A DNA stretch of 64,000 nt from Paenibacillus sp. Soil522 (GTDB lineage: Bacteria > Bacillota > Bacilli > Paenibacillales > Paenibacillaceae). The stretch lies in NCBI RefSeq assembly GCF_001428245.1, contig NZ_LMRV01000027.1:1986-65985 (forward strand), read 5' to 3'. A program made the position numbers and the translations under genes. Each line of letters starts with the position of its first letter. Position 1 is the first letter of the stretch. The notes below the pieces were generated by a model. It ran no database searches. It had not been told where the DNA came from and saw nothing but the letters and a program-made list of their open reading frames with translations. Shown in pieces: positions 53,004 through 63,618 of this stretch.

Positions 53004-53784
53004 CCTAAAGGTGACCGTATGGAACGAATATCGGCATGAGAAGCAGAATGAGCATGTTGCAAGCATCTATCCCGAAGGCATTCATAACGCGATTGGCAGC
53101 TATTTGAAAACAGTGGACGGCTTTGAAGTCAGGACGGCGGTCCTTGATGAACCCGAGCACGGCTTAAGCGACGAGGTGCTGCACAATACGGATGTGCTCA
53201 TCTGGTGGGGACATCTCGCCCATGCGGAGGTGCGGGACGACATCGCCCTGAAGGTCCGCGCCCGCGTTATGGAAGGAATGGGACTAATCGTTCTGCATTC
53301 CGGACATGGCTCGAAAATATTTGAGCGCTTGCTTGGCACGAAAACCGGAGATCTCAAATGGCGCGACGATGGCGAGAAGGAGCGGATTTGGGTTATAGAG
53401 CACGGACATCCGATTGCGGACGGCCTAAATGATTATATTGAAATTCCGAAGGAAGAAATGTACGGCGAGCGCTTTGACATTCCGGCTCCCGATGAGCTGG
53501 TATTCATCTCGTGGTTCGAGGGCGGGGAAGTGTTCCGGAGCGGCTGCTGCTACCGGAGAGGGAAGGGGAAGCTGTTTTATTTCCGCCCCGGACATGAGAC
53601 GTTCCCGATTTATCATCACCCCGATGTTTTGAGAGTGATTGCGAATGGCGTGCGATGGGCGGCTCCCGTCCAAGGCGCCAGTATATCGTTAGGCCGGGTT
53701 GCGCCTCTCGAGCCGATTGGATTGGAAAGTAACATATATACACAAAACGGATATGAACAGGATAGCTTAAAGCGCGTGAAGTAG
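52996..53784 (+). CDS. ThuA family protein
   Basis: 262 residues of the ThuA fold: [34 protein letters not shown] and [11 protein letters not shown]. It overlaps the oxidoreductase stop by eight bases (ATGG within ...CATGGC). Function of ThuA members is linked to keto-sugar metabolism after a dehydrogenase step. A terminator follows, ending a two-gene operon divergent from the AraC gene. Confidence 0.85.
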   Translation: MANLKVTVWNEYRHEKQNEHVASIYPEGIHNAIGSYLKTVDGFEVRTAVLDEPEHGLSDEVLHNTDVLIWWGHLAHAEVRDDIALKVRARVMEGMGLIVLHSGHGSKIFERLLGTKTGDLKWRDDGEKERIWVIEHGHPIADGLNDYIEIPKEEMYGERFDIPAPDELVFISWFEGGEVFRSGCCYRRGKGKLFYFRPGHETFPIYHHPDVLRVIANGVRWAAPVQGASISLGRVAPLEPIGLESNIYTQNGYEQDSLKRVK

Positions 53785-53804
53785 GGATCTAATTACTGTT
53801 ATTT

Positions 53805-53852
53805 AAGGTGCATTATTTTTCTGTTCAAGCAGAAAAATAATGCACCTTTTTT
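53805..53852 (+). terminator. Rho-independent terminator
   Basis: Nineteen-base perfect stem AAGGTGCATTATTTTTCTG / CAGAAAAATAATGCACCTT with a six-base loop, then a T-run. Confidence 0.95.
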
Positions 53853-53908
53853 ATTCCAGCCAAACATTTACATTTGGAATGGAGTAAAATGCGACACCTT
53901 TTTCGCAA

Positions 53909-53922
53909 TGAAAACGGTTTCT
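53909..53922 (+). promoter_or_regulatory. cre-like site
   Basis: TGAAAACGGTTTCT matches the CcpA consensus at all but one position. It lies in the promoter region of the binding-protein operon, about 60 bases before its start. Confidence 0.6.
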
Positions 53923-53981
53923 TGAATGGTCCGTTCTTAGCATAATAAAGGAGCAGCACAAATAAAAGGAGGGTCAAAGCT

Positions 53982-55304
53982 ATGAAATGGTATAAAACAA
54001 TTTCTTATGGGGTTCTGGCGGCGGTAATGGCTTTCACGATTACGGCATGCTCAGGCGGCAATAACGCACCTGCAAATAACGGAGGCAGCGCTCCGGCAAA
54101 TGAAAGCGGTAACGCTCCTGCTGCGGACGGTAAGAAGGTAACGATCGAGTACTGGCATACTTATAGCGATCAAGAAGAGAAGGTGCTTACGGATGAAATT
54201 AAGCCTCTCTTCGAGAAAGAGAATCCGGGCATCGAGCTCAAGCTGACAAGAATGCCGTACGAGGGCTTGAAAGAGCAGGTTATTGCCGGTGTAGCGGGCG
54301 ATGCGGCACCTGATCTTATGCGGATGGACATTATCTGGGTTCCGGAGTTTGCAAAAATGGGAGCGCTTCAAGATGCCAGCAAAAACGATGGTTTCGATGA
54401 ATTGAAAGCGAATTCCTTCGAAGCGCCGATGGAAACGAATGCCTATAACGGCGGCTACTACGGCGTGCCGGTTAATACGAATACAAAAATCGCGATTTAC
54501 AACAAAGCGGTATTGGATGAAATCGGAGTAAATGCGGCGCCTGCGACAATGGATGAGTTTGTAGAAGCAGCGAAGCTTGCGGTCGCAAAAGGCAAGCCGG
54601 GCGGTATTGGCATCGGGGGAGCGAACGTATGGGCGGCATCCCCTTACTTCTGGAGCCTTGGCGGCTCGCTAACGAACGAGGACTATACGAAGGCAGACGG
54701 TTACTTGAACAGCCCGGAGAGCGTGAAAGCACTTGAAACGATCGTGCAATGGAACAAAGACGGCTTGGTAACGCCAACGATTCTTGGCGGAGAGCCGGGC
54801 GCTTGGGACGGCATGAAAAACAATGATTACATGATGATCGATGACGGCCCTTGGTTTTTCAGCATTCTCATGAACGAAGTGGAATCCGCGTTCAAACCGC
54901 TGGAGCAGACGGTTCGCGGCTTGATTCCTGCAGGCGCAGGCGGCAGCCGTTCCGTTGTAGGCGGCGAGGACCTCGTTATTTTTGCAAACTCGAAGCATCC
55001 GCAAGAAGCTTGGACATTCGCGAAATGGATGCTTGGCGATGAGCCGCAGAAGATCATGAGCAAGCTTGGCCTTATCCCTACGAACAAAACGGCAGCAAAC
55101 GACCCGGCTTTCCTTGAGCAGCCGTTCGTTACCGAGTACGTGAAGCAGCTTGAAACCGCATTGCCGCGTACGCCGATTCCGCAGTACGGCGAGATGGAAG
55201 GCATTGTTAACCTTGCATTCGAGAAAGCGATTCGCGGAGAGCTTTCGCCGAAAGAAGCGCTCGATGAGGCAGCGAAAAATATCGAAGCCATCTTAACGAA
55301 GTAA
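53982..55304 (+). CDS. Sugar ABC transporter binding lipoprotein
   Basis: 440 residues. Lipobox ITAC, an Asn/Ala-rich linker, then the family 1 maltose-type binding fold (VTIEYWHTYSDQEEK, APDLMRMDIIWVPEF, VPVNTNTK). GGAGGG precedes the ATG. A cre-like site lies upstream. The neighbouring GH66 genes point to isomaltooligosaccharides from dextran as ligand; that is inference. Confidence 0.85.
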   Translation: MKWYKTISYGVLAAVMAFTITACSGGNNAPANNGGSAPANESGNAPAADGKKVTIEYWHTYSDQEEKVLTDEIKPLFEKENPGIELKLTRMPYEGLKEQVIAGVAGDAAPDLMRMDIIWVPEFAKMGALQDASKNDGFDELKANSFEAPMETNAYNGGYYGVPVNTNTKIAIYNKAVLDEIGVNAAPATMDEFVEAAKLAVAKGKPGGIGIGGANVWAASPYFWSLGGSLTNEDYTKADGYLNSPESVKALETIVQWNKDGLVTPTILGGEPGAWDGMKNNDYMMIDDGPWFFSILMNEVESAFKPLEQTVRGLIPAGAGGSRSVVGGEDLVIFANSKHPQEAWTFAKWMLGDEPQKIMSKLGLIPTNKTAANDPAFLEQPFVTEYVKQLETALPRTPIPQYGEMEGIVNLAFEKAIRGELSPKEALDEAAKNIEAILTK

Positions 55305-55315
55305 CGGCAAGGCCA

Positions 55316-55351
55316 GAGCCTTCGTCTATCGCATAGGGTAGACGAAGGCTC
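55316..55351 (+). promoter_or_regulatory. RNA hairpin between binding protein and permease
   Basis: Thirteen-base stem GAGCCTTCGTCTA / TAGACGAAGGCTC, no T-run after it. In ABC importer operons such hairpins typically stabilise the binding-protein mRNA and lower permease expression; assigned on that basis. Confidence 0.6.
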
Positions 55352-55383
55352 ACTCTAGATGAAAGATAGGAAGGAGCATCACC

Positions 55384-56343
55384 ATGTCTATACCAGTGGT
55401 AGGGCAGCCGAAACCCGTACAGCGAATTCCGGCAGGCGTAAAGTTGAAAAAGGGCTTGCAGCAGTGGATAAAGGTTTTGCCTTATATCTTTTTTGGTGTT
55501 TTGGGTACTGCCGTATTTGTCATCTACCCGATGATCAAAAATATTATTATAAGCTTTCAGGATTACAGTATTATGCCTAATGCAGAAAATCCTTTTATTG
55601 GCTTTGAAAACTACGTATCCGCCTTTACGGATCCGAATAATAAAGTGTTGATGGCAATCCGAAATACGTTTTTGAACGTCGCAGTAACGGTGCCGATCAA
55701 CTGGTTTCTCGCTATCGTATTTGCAGTATTAATCAATATGCATTTTATCAAGCACAAAATCGTGTTCCGTACGGTATATTATTTGCCGATCATTACGTCA
55801 TGGATCGTAGTCGCATTCCTGTTCCGCTTCTTGTTCGCGGGCGGTGAATACGGCTTGATCAACTTTATCTTTTATAAACAGCTTGGCCTTTTTGATGAAC
55901 CGGTTAATTTTCTTTCAAACTATTGGTCGGCGATGATCGTCATTTGGCTGTTCCACATTTGGAAAACGGTTGGTTGGGGTGTCGTCATCTATTTGGCAGC
56001 CCTGCAGGGCATTTCGAAGGAGTATTATGAAGCGGCGCAGATCGACGGCGCTAACGGCACAAAGCAGTTTTGGAGCATTACGGTTCCGATGCTTGGCCCT
56101 GTTACCGCCTTCGTTATTATAAATCTGGTTAACGGCGCCTTTAACTTTTTCCCGCAGGTTTACTTTATTACACGGGGCGGCCCGATGGATCAGACCCAAA
56201 CGCTTCCGAGCCTTATGTACTTGCAGGCATTTAAGAACTTTAACTTTGGTTATGCATCCGCGGTAGCCGTCATGATGGGGATCGCCGTGTTCTTGCTCAC
56301 GTATTCCCAGATGAAAAAATTCGGTAACCAGCGGTTTTTGTAG
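55384..56343 (+). CDS. Sugar ABC transporter permease (MalF-type)
   Basis: 319 residues, six membrane helices, EAA loop YYEAAQIDGANGTKQFWSI and FITRGGPMDQT, a MalF/UgpA-like stretch. GGAGCATCACC precedes the ATG. Forms the pore with the 56356 permease. The operon has no ATPase gene. Confidence 0.9.
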   Translation: MSIPVVGQPKPVQRIPAGVKLKKGLQQWIKVLPYIFFGVLGTAVFVIYPMIKNIIISFQDYSIMPNAENPFIGFENYVSAFTDPNNKVLMAIRNTFLNVAVTVPINWFLAIVFAVLINMHFIKHKIVFRTVYYLPIITSWIVVAFLFRFLFAGGEYGLINFIFYKQLGLFDEPVNFLSNYWSAMIVIWLFHIWKTVGWGVVIYLAALQGISKEYYEAAQIDGANGTKQFWSITVPMLGPVTAFVIINLVNGAFNFFPQVYFITRGGPMDQTQTLPSLMYLQAFKNFNFGYASAVAVMMGIAVFLLTYSQMKKFGNQRFL

Positions 56344-56355
56344 GAGGGGGAAGCG

Positions 56356-57189
56356 ATGAAAACGAAATGGCATATTCAGCTCCTGGTTTACGGCATTATT
56401 GTACTTGGGGCGCTGGCTTTTCTATTCCCCTTCGTCTATATGATTATGACCAGCTTCATTAAAGGGGCTTATTCGCTGCCAAGGCCTAAGGAAGTATTTT
56501 CGGTTATTCCGAATCTTTATAACTACCAGCTTGTATGGAGCAAAAATAATTTTGCGAGGTATTTCCTGAACAGCTCGCTCGTTACGATCGTGTCTATGAC
56601 GGGAAGCCTGTTCCTCGGCTGTCTTACGGCATACGGATTCGCCAGATTTAACTTTCCGGGCAAAGAGCTGTTGTTCCGCGTGTTTCTTCTGACGATGATG
56701 ATTCCCGGCGTTATTAACATTATCCCGCAGTTTCTTATAATCAAATCATTTGGTTTAGTTAATACGTACTGGGGTCTTTGGTTAATTTATATCGGCGGCG
56801 GCGTTGTCGGCAGTACGTTTTTCCTCCGCGGCTTCTTCCAAAGCATTCCAAAGGAGTATGAGGAGTCCGTGCTGATTGACGGAGGCGGCAGCTGGCGAAT
56901 TTTCTGGAACATTTATTTGCCGCAATCGATGCCGGCGATCGCAACGCTCGCGGTGCTGTCCTTCCAAGGCACATGGGAGGAATATTTCACGGCGCTCGTC
57001 ATCATCAAGGAAGAGGCGCTGCGGACGCTGCCGGTTGCGCTGCTTATGTTCAACGACAAGTACGCAACTAACTATTCATGGGTATTCGCTGCTTCTATTA
57101 TAGCGCTCGTACCGACCGTACTGCTCTATATTATTTTCCAGAAGAGATTTGTGCAGGGCGGGTTTAATGAAGGCGGAGTGAAAGGATAA
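56356..57189 (+). CDS. Sugar ABC transporter permease (MalG-type)
   Basis: 277 residues, six membrane helices with EEYEESVLIDGGGSWRIFWN and the RFVQGGFNEGGVKG C-terminus of MalG-like permeases. GGAGGGGG upstream. It ends four bases before the GH66 lipoprotein gene, so the transport and hydrolase genes are cotranscribed. Confidence 0.9.
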   Translation: MKTKWHIQLLVYGIIVLGALAFLFPFVYMIMTSFIKGAYSLPRPKEVFSVIPNLYNYQLVWSKNNFARYFLNSSLVTIVSMTGSLFLGCLTAYGFARFNFPGKELLFRVFLLTMMIPGVINIIPQFLIIKSFGLVNTYWGLWLIYIGGGVVGSTFFLRGFFQSIPKEYEESVLIDGGGSWRIFWNIYLPQSMPAIATLAVLSFQGTWEEYFTALVIIKEEALRTLPVALLMFNDKYATNYSWVFAASIIALVPTVLLYIIFQKRFVQGGFNEGGVKG

Positions 57190-57193
57190 CTAG

Positions 57194-58999
57194 ATGAACA
57201 GGGAAGGACAGATGAATGTGATCCGCAAAAAAATGAAGTCGGCTGCCATCGCAGTGATGAGCTGTTTTGTCATTCTGGCAGCAGGCTGCAGCAAACAAAC
57301 GGAGATCGCGGCGGAGACGGTGGTCAGCCAAGGAATGATAAGCGGATTGACCACAGACAAAGCCGCTTACCGTCCCGGCGAAAAGGTTAGCTTCAAGCTG
57401 GACTTGGGCAAAGCGGAGCCGAAAGCGAAGGTGATCGTTCAGTATCGTCATCTTGACGAGAAGATCGGCGAGCAGGAGGTAAAGGCGGAAGGCGGACAAA
57501 TTACCTGGGATTGGACGCCGCCAAAGGAAGACGGCAAAGGCTACATGGCGGAGGTGTTCCTGTCGGCAAAGGGAGAGGTGATGGATCATCAGAACATCGC
57601 TGTCGACGTTTCCGCGAATTGGAGAAAATTTCCCCGCTACGGCTATTTGGCCGACTTCCACGGCATGAGCAAGGATGAATTGACGGCAGTCATTGAACGC
57701 TTGAACCGGTTCCATGTTAACGGTCTCCAATTTTATGACTGGCAGTACAAGCATCACGATCCTGTGAAGCTGGACGGCAATAAACCGGCAGCGGAATGGC
57801 CGGATATTGCGAACAGACCGGTCTCTTTGGACACGATCAAGGGCTATATTGACCTCGCGCACAGCAAAAATATGATGGCGATGAACTATAACCTGCTGTT
57901 CGGCGCGTACGAGGGCGCGGAAGCGGACGGCGTCAAGAAAGAGTGGGCTCTATACAAGGATCCGACTCAAACGAACCAGGATAAGCATCCCTTGCCGGAT
58001 AGCTGGGCCAGCGACATTATGCTTTATGACCCAAGCAATACCGAGTGGCAGAACTATCTGATCGACAAGAAAACCGAAGTGTTTAAGCAGCTGCCGTTTG
58101 ACGGCTGGCATGTCGACCAATTAGGCGACCGCGGAGCATTGTGGAATGCCAAGGGGGAAAGCGCGAAGCTGGCTGAGGGGTATGTGTCTTTCCTGAAAAC
58201 AGCGAAGGAGAAGCTGGATGTCGACTATGTGATGAATGCGGTGGGACAGTACGGACAGGCCTTTATGGCTACTCAGGCGCCTCTCGAGTTCCTTTATACG
58301 GAAGTATGGGACGGGCATCCGAAGTACAGCAGCCTGAAGGACATTATCGACCAAAACAGCAAGTACAGCAAAAATAAGTTGAACACCGTGCTTGCAGCTT
58401 ACATGAACTATGATTTGGCCGACTCAAGCGGGGAGTTCAACACGCCGGGAGTGCTGCTTACGGATGCGGTCATCTTCGCATCCGGCGGCTCCCATCTGGA
58501 GCTTGGGGAAAACATGCTTGCCAAAGAATATTTTCCAAATAAAAACCTGACGATTCCGGCTGAGCTGGAAGAGCATCTCATTCGCTATTACGACTTCCTT
58601 GTCGCTTATCAAAATATTTTGCGGGATGGACTGGAAGAGACGAAAGTGGCCGTTTCGGGCACGGGAGATGCAGCCATTACTTCAGCGCCTGAGCAAGGCA
58701 AGATTTGGTCCTTCGCGAAGCGGAAAAACGGCAGCGACATCGTTCATTTCATTAACTTCACAGATGCAACGACGATGGAATGGAAAGACAACAAAGGCGA
58801 GCAGGCGGCGCCTGTGGAGCGCAAAGATGTAGACATTACCATTCAGACAGAGCGGGAGGTAGCCAGCATCATGTTTGCCTCGCCGGACTATTATAACGGT
58901 TCGCCTGTTAAGCTGAGTTTCGAGCAGCAGGACGGCAATGTTAAGCTGAAGCTTCCAAGTTTGAAATACTGGGATCTGTTAACGATTCATTACAAGTAG
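57194..58999 (+). CDS. GH66 endodextranase-like lipoprotein
   Basis: 601 residues. Lipobox ILAAGC anchors it outside the membrane. An N-terminal beta domain (YRPGEKVSFKLDL) precedes the GH66 barrel: SANWRKFPRYGYLADF, GLQFYDWQYKHH, nucleophile Asp308 in FDGWHVDQLG, acid/base Glu370 in FLYTEVWDGH and LLTDAVIFASGGSHLELGE. GH66 members cleave alpha-1,6 glucans. Compared with the next gene, this barrel is uninterrupted. A second ATG at 57212 has GGGAAGG upstream and may be the true start. Acts on dextran to feed the importer. Confidence 0.85.
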   Translation: MNREGQMNVIRKKMKSAAIAVMSCFVILAAGCSKQTEIAAETVVSQGMISGLTTDKAAYRPGEKVSFKLDLGKAEPKAKVIVQYRHLDEKIGEQEVKAEGGQITWDWTPPKEDGKGYMAEVFLSAKGEVMDHQNIAVDVSANWRKFPRYGYLADFHGMSKDELTAVIERLNRFHVNGLQFYDWQYKHHDPVKLDGNKPAAEWPDIANRPVSLDTIKGYIDLAHSKNMMAMNYNLLFGAYEGAEADGVKKEWALYKDPTQTNQDKHPLPDSWASDIMLYDPSNTEWQNYLIDKKTEVFKQLPFDGWHVDQLGDRGALWNAKGESAKLAEGYVSFLKTAKEKLDVDYVMNAVGQYGQAFMATQAPLEFLYTEVWDGHPKYSSLKDIIDQNSKYSKNKLNTVLAAYMNYDLADSSGEFNTPGVLLTDAVIFASGGSHLELGENMLAKEYFPNKNLTIPAELEEHLIRYYDFLVAYQNILRDGLEETKVAVSGTGDAAITSAPEQGKIWSFAKRKNGSDIVHFINFTDATTMEWKDNKGEQAAPVERKDVDITIQTEREVASIMFASPDYYNGSPVKLSFEQQDGNVKLKLPSLKYWDLLTIHYK

Positions 59000-59022
59000 A
59001 GCATCATGCGATAGGCAGACAG

Positions 59023-59063
59023 ACCAAAGCGGTACGAATGAGAATTTTCGTCCGCCTTGGTTT
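59023..59063 (+). terminator. Possible terminator
   Basis: CCAAAGCGG...CCGCCTTGG-type imperfect stem with inner ACGAA/TTCGT pairing, followed by TTTTG. Weak T-run, so partial read-through is likely. Confidence 0.4.
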
Positions 59064-59114
59064 TGATGTGGCTTGAAAGCGCTTGCTATAAACCAAATCA
59101 AAAGGAGATTGGCA

Positions 59115-62100
59115 ATGTCAAAATCAAAGCGTTCGTTAAAGCGGAAGTTATTACTTATGTCGATGTCATTTGTTATGCTGCTCGGCCCCTCATTCACCGT
59201 TATAGGCCCGCCGCCTTCCGTTCATGCGGAGGAAGCAAGCCTGCGGTCGTCCATTCCAGCCGAGCCGATCAAGAAGCTGACAATCGGCAAAGCGAGATAT
59301 GCGCCGGGAGAAACCGCGAAGTTTACGCTCTCCTTTAACGAGACTAAGGGTTTTAGCGGCAAGCTTATTTTGGAATTTTATCTCGTTAATAAGCTGGTAG
59401 GAACGGTTAGCCGCAAAATAACGGTGCTGCAGGGTACAAGCTCCGATCTAACCGTGTCGTGGCAGCCGCCGAAAACCGACTTCCGCGGATATATCGTGAA
59501 GGCTTATATGGAGGGCAGACCGGGTGATTTCAAGACGGCGGCTGTCGACGTATCCAGCGAGTGGACACATTTTCCGCGATACGGCTATACGTCGGACTTT
59601 CCGAGCGAAACTGCTAAAGAGAGCGAGGAGAAGATTAAGCAGCTGTCCCAAGAGTACTATTTGAACGGCTATCAGTTTTACGATTGGATGTGGCGGCATG
59701 ATGTATCCGTATACTCTCAAACGGATGCGGACGGAAAACCGCTCAAGGATGCGAATGGAAATTTTATTTCAGCTCCTTATGATGGAAACACCTCTTATTC
59801 CGATCTGCTCGGCAGGCATTTGTATCCGATAGCGGTTAAGCAGCAGGTGGAAGCGGCTCAAAAATACGGCTCGGCCGCCATGGCTTATCAGATGAATTAT
59901 GCGGCCCGGGAAAACTATGAGGATTTTGGCGTCAAGCGGGAATGGGGCCTCTACAACAAAAATGCCATATTCCCGAGTCCCGATCCGCTTAAGTATCAGA
60001 ACGGCTTCTTCTTTGATTGGGTGCCTTCCGCCTTGTACCTCCAGGACCCGGGCAACCCGGAATGGCAGTCCTACATCACAAAACAATTTAACCGCTCCGT
60101 TAACGGCTTCGGATTCGACGGCATTCACCTTGACCAGTGGGGCGCGGCGGATAACGATTATTTGTACGATTATGAAGGCAACGAACGCTATTTCTCCAGA
60201 AGCTATGATGAGCTCATTAATGCCGTTAAGGATTCTTTAACGGAAAATAACGATTCAAAGAACGACGTTACATTCAACATGGTTGGCGGCAACGGGGGTT
60301 ACTCAGAGGTTCCTGACCCGGTACGAAGACGGACTTCGATTACAGCGAGCTATGGACCGACAAGGACAATTACCGCGACATCAAGAAGGTTATCGAGGAT
60401 ACGAGGGCTGCTAATGGCGGCAAAGCGATGGTCATCGCAGGCTACATGAACTACAAGCAGGCGGTTGGCGATACGTTTCCGGCCTCCGATATCCCGAATG
60501 TAGCGAAAACGGTAGATTTTTTATCCCGCATTAATCAGGTGGCAGGCTGGGTAGGCGATTTTGGCAAAAAAGACGAGGATCAAATCATTTGGACCATTAA
60601 CGCAGAAACGGCAGGGACCTATGACTTGACCTTGAAATACGGCCATGATAACGGCTCGGGAAGCCCGGTCGGCAGGCTGACCGTAAACGGTCAAACACTC
60701 GAAACGGAAGTGACGTTCGACGAGATGACCGGCTGGGGCAATCCTATTGCACAGAAGACGGTACAGGCTGATCTCCAAGCAGGCGAGAACAAAATCGTGC
60801 TCCAGTTGAATACGAATGACTTATGACTGAACGTAGACAGCCTTGTCGTAAGCGGACAAGGGATTGAGCGGGAATTTGAGGCGGAATACGCCGAGTTGAT
60901 CAGCTGCAAGGTGGATAAGTACGGTCATGTCTATTTCTTCGAAACCGAAGGGGACTATGTGACGTTTCATGTTGACTCTGAAGAAAGCGGCACCTATCCG
61001 CTGCAGTTTGGATATAGCGCGGGAACGGCTGTCGTTACAAGGGACTTAATCGTTAACGGGGTGACAGTTTTGGAGAACGCCGCCTTTGCGAAGACGAGCA
61101 ATTGGGATTCGTTCAAGAGCAGCTCAACCTTTAATGTGCCTCTGAATGCAGGCGATAATACTGTCACATTGAAGCTAAACGGCGTGTCGGATGCGGGCAT
61201 GAAGCTGGACTATTTGCAGGCTGGCGGCAAGCGCTACGAAGCCGAGAAGGCGGCATTCGGCTGGAAGCCCGCCACATCGCCACAGATTGAAGTGCATGAC
61301 GGAACGGCAGACGGCGCCGAGAAGATCAGCTACTTGGACGGCTTTAAGCAAAAAGGAGATTATGCGAAGCTGTCGCTGGGAGTGGTCGGAACGAGCGGGT
61401 CATATGATTTGAAGGTGTATTACCGCAATGCGGGCGAATTAGTAGTCCGAAGCATCTATGTAAACGGGAAAAAAGCAGGCGCCTTCACATTCCCGTCAAC
61501 AGGCGGGGAATGGTCGTTTATTACAGTGCCGGTCTATTTGTTCAGCAATCAGACCGCAAATACGGTGCTCCTGAAGATGGAGCAGGATACAGAGCAAGAA
61601 GGCATCGCAATTGACCGCGTCGAGCTGGACGGCACCTTATATGAAGCGGAAGCGGCCGAGCTTGGGTGGGAGCCTGTCGTGGCGAAGACGGGCGGCGTAA
61701 CCTATTCGCTCGGCAAAACCGACGATCATGGCAAAGCGGGGCAGACGGTTATTTTCAACGTTAATTTGGAGCAGGCGGCCGAGGAGCTGGTGTTTAAGTA
61801 CAGATCGGGCAACAATCCGGCCTTCGATATCGTTGTCGACGGGCAATTGGCTGCCGATGACGTTGTATTCGGCGTAACGCCGGGAGGCTGGGACGGCGGC
61901 ATGGCTGACAAGGTCATCAAGACGCAGCTTTCCGCGGGCGAGCATACGATTGAGCTTGTCATGGCCTCGGATGGCCAATATATCAATTTGGACAGCCTGG
62001 TTGCCGGAGGAGCGGAATACGAGGCGGAGGCGGCGTCCTTTGCTCCGGACGATCATGGCTTGAAGACGACGACCGGGACGGTTTCCGGCTTTGGGGATGA

Positions 62101-63397
62101 GAACGACTACCTGACGTTTGAGTTGAATCTGGCGGAAGCGAAAAATGGTGCGCTTGGAATAAGCTACAAGAATAAGGCGGCTTCCAGGCAGCCTGCAGTG
62201 CGGGCACTGTATATTAACGACGTGAAGCAAGCGGAGCTTAGCTTTGCTTATACCGGCGATACTTGGGCAATGCTTGATGTACCGGCAGCTGCGCTGGCGG
62301 CAGGGACGAACAAAATAAAGCTCGTTCTTGAAGGCAGAGACGACGAGGGCATTGAGCTGGATTACCTGCTGGCAGGCGGCAGAAGGCTCGATGCGGAGAA
62401 GGCCGATTCGACGCCTCCAATCGTTATTTATAAAGATCTGCTGCTTAATTTCGGCCATACGGGCGACGAAGCGGCTTTCGATATTAATGTGGAGCAAGCC
62501 GGAGAAACATCGCTGATCTTCACCTATTCCAATGAAGGCTCGGCTATGACCAAGACGCTCTATATTGATAATAAGCCCGTTCTGGATGAGAAGGGCAAGC
62601 CGGTTCAAATTTACTTCTCGCCGACGGCTAACCGCGATACGTTTAACGAGGATGTTTATTTTATCGTTCCTTACATGAGCGAAGGCAAGCACACCGTTAC
62701 GCTTAAGCATGAAGCGGCGGATAAAGGCACGATCACGATGCGCAGCTTGACGCTCGGTTTCTTCAATGAGCCGTCCATCAGATTGATGGATGCGGCGCTC
62801 GCCGCGATGGGCGCAACCCACATCGAGCTCGGCACGGCGGAATCGTTTGGGGAAGGCCCGAATATGCTGGCGCATGAATATTACCCGAACCGCAGCAAGA
62901 AGATGAAGGCTTCGCTGAAAGAGTCGATGAAGGAATACTACAAGTTTTTTGCAGCCTATGAGAATCTACTGTTCGACAGCAAAGAGGATGCGGGCAAGGC
63001 GGTCGCGATTGCCGCAGCCGACGGCTCGGCAATCGCGACCAGCAGGGACGGAGCGGCCAATACGGTCATGACGATCACCCGCGATAACAGCAGCAACAAA
63101 GGCTTCGAGCAGTACGACAGCATTCAATTGGTCAACCTGCTTAATAATGATGAGAACTGGCGCAACGCGGCTGCGGAGCCGGAGCTGCAGACGAATATCA
63201 AGGTTACCTACGGACTCGGCTTGAAGCAAACGGATGTTCCGAATCTCAAGGTGTACACGGCTTCTCCTGACCGGGATGGCGGCATGTTCAAGAAATTGAG
63301 CTATACTTGGAGCGGAACGGATCTCATTATTTCTGTTCCATCCCTGGCTTACTGGGAGATGATCATTATTGACCAGGGGGAACGGCGCAAAGGCTAA
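59115..63397 (+). pseudogene. Large secreted GH66 enzyme with six inserted beta-sandwich modules, disrupted
   Basis: If repaired, ~1,427 residues. Signal peptide ends near SVHAEEA. The barrel starts like the upstream GH66 gene (SSEWTHFPRYGYTSDF, YQFYDWMWRHD) with nucleophile Asp340 in FDGIHLDQWG. After VGGNGGYSEV the frame shifts at about 60323: one A is missing, and inserting it restores VTKTDFDYSELW with the acid/base Glu (codon 60347). A TGA at 60824 interrupts the first module. Six modules (60520-62765) sit inside the barrel, which resumes with RLMDAALAAMGATHIELG. ATG at 59115 with AAAGGAG upstream. Dextranase or cycloisomaltooligosaccharide-forming type is likely. Confidence 0.85.
60520..62765 (+). 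repeat. Six tandem CBM35/CBM6-like modules
   Basis: Boundaries by the recurring YEAE-type start and the LDxLxAGG-type end: 1, ~60520-60853; 2, ~60860-61230; 3, ~61230-61640; 4, ~61640-62010; 5, ~62010-62390; 6, ~62395-62765. Each is a beta-sandwich of 110-135 residues containing motifs such as FEAEYAEL, YEAEKAAFGW, YEAEAAELGW and YEAEAASF. Sequences are diverged, so the array is old. They probably bind glucan. Confidence 0.75.
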
Positions 63398-63508
63398 AGC
63401 GCCTTCCTCCGGCAACGGCACGCTGCCAAGCAAGCCAAGGGAGGGCAGCGAAGGAAGCGGAGCTGCTGCTGTACCGGATTTTAAAAGTATAGTCGTTGTA
63501 TAATAAGG

Positions 63509-63547
63509 GAGCAACGCAGCCGACTGAAGGCTGCGCTGCTCCCTTTA
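63509..63547 (+). terminator. Rho-independent terminator
   Basis: GGGAGC AA CGCAGCC / GGCTGCG CT GCTCCC stem followed by TTT. Ends the GH66 unit. Confidence 0.7.
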
Positions 63548-63618
63548 AATAACATTCTATGTAAATCGCAATGAATTAGGTAAACTATGAGTATCTTCTT
63601 TAGCAGGGTGGACAGCAT

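Noticed and set aside
60315..60335. Programmed frameshift at the GH66 lesion
   Set aside because: No slippery heptamer or downstream stimulatory structure; a single missing A explains it.
60824..60826. TGA read as selenocysteine or tryptophan
   Set aside because: No selenocysteine insertion element and other genes use TGA as stop; a mutation or read error is simpler.
61637..62875. A 412-codon open frame on the minus strand opposite the GH66 modules
   Set aside because: It is antisense to a convincing repeat array, has no ribosome binding site and no recognisable domain; the GC-rich codon pattern opens it by chance.
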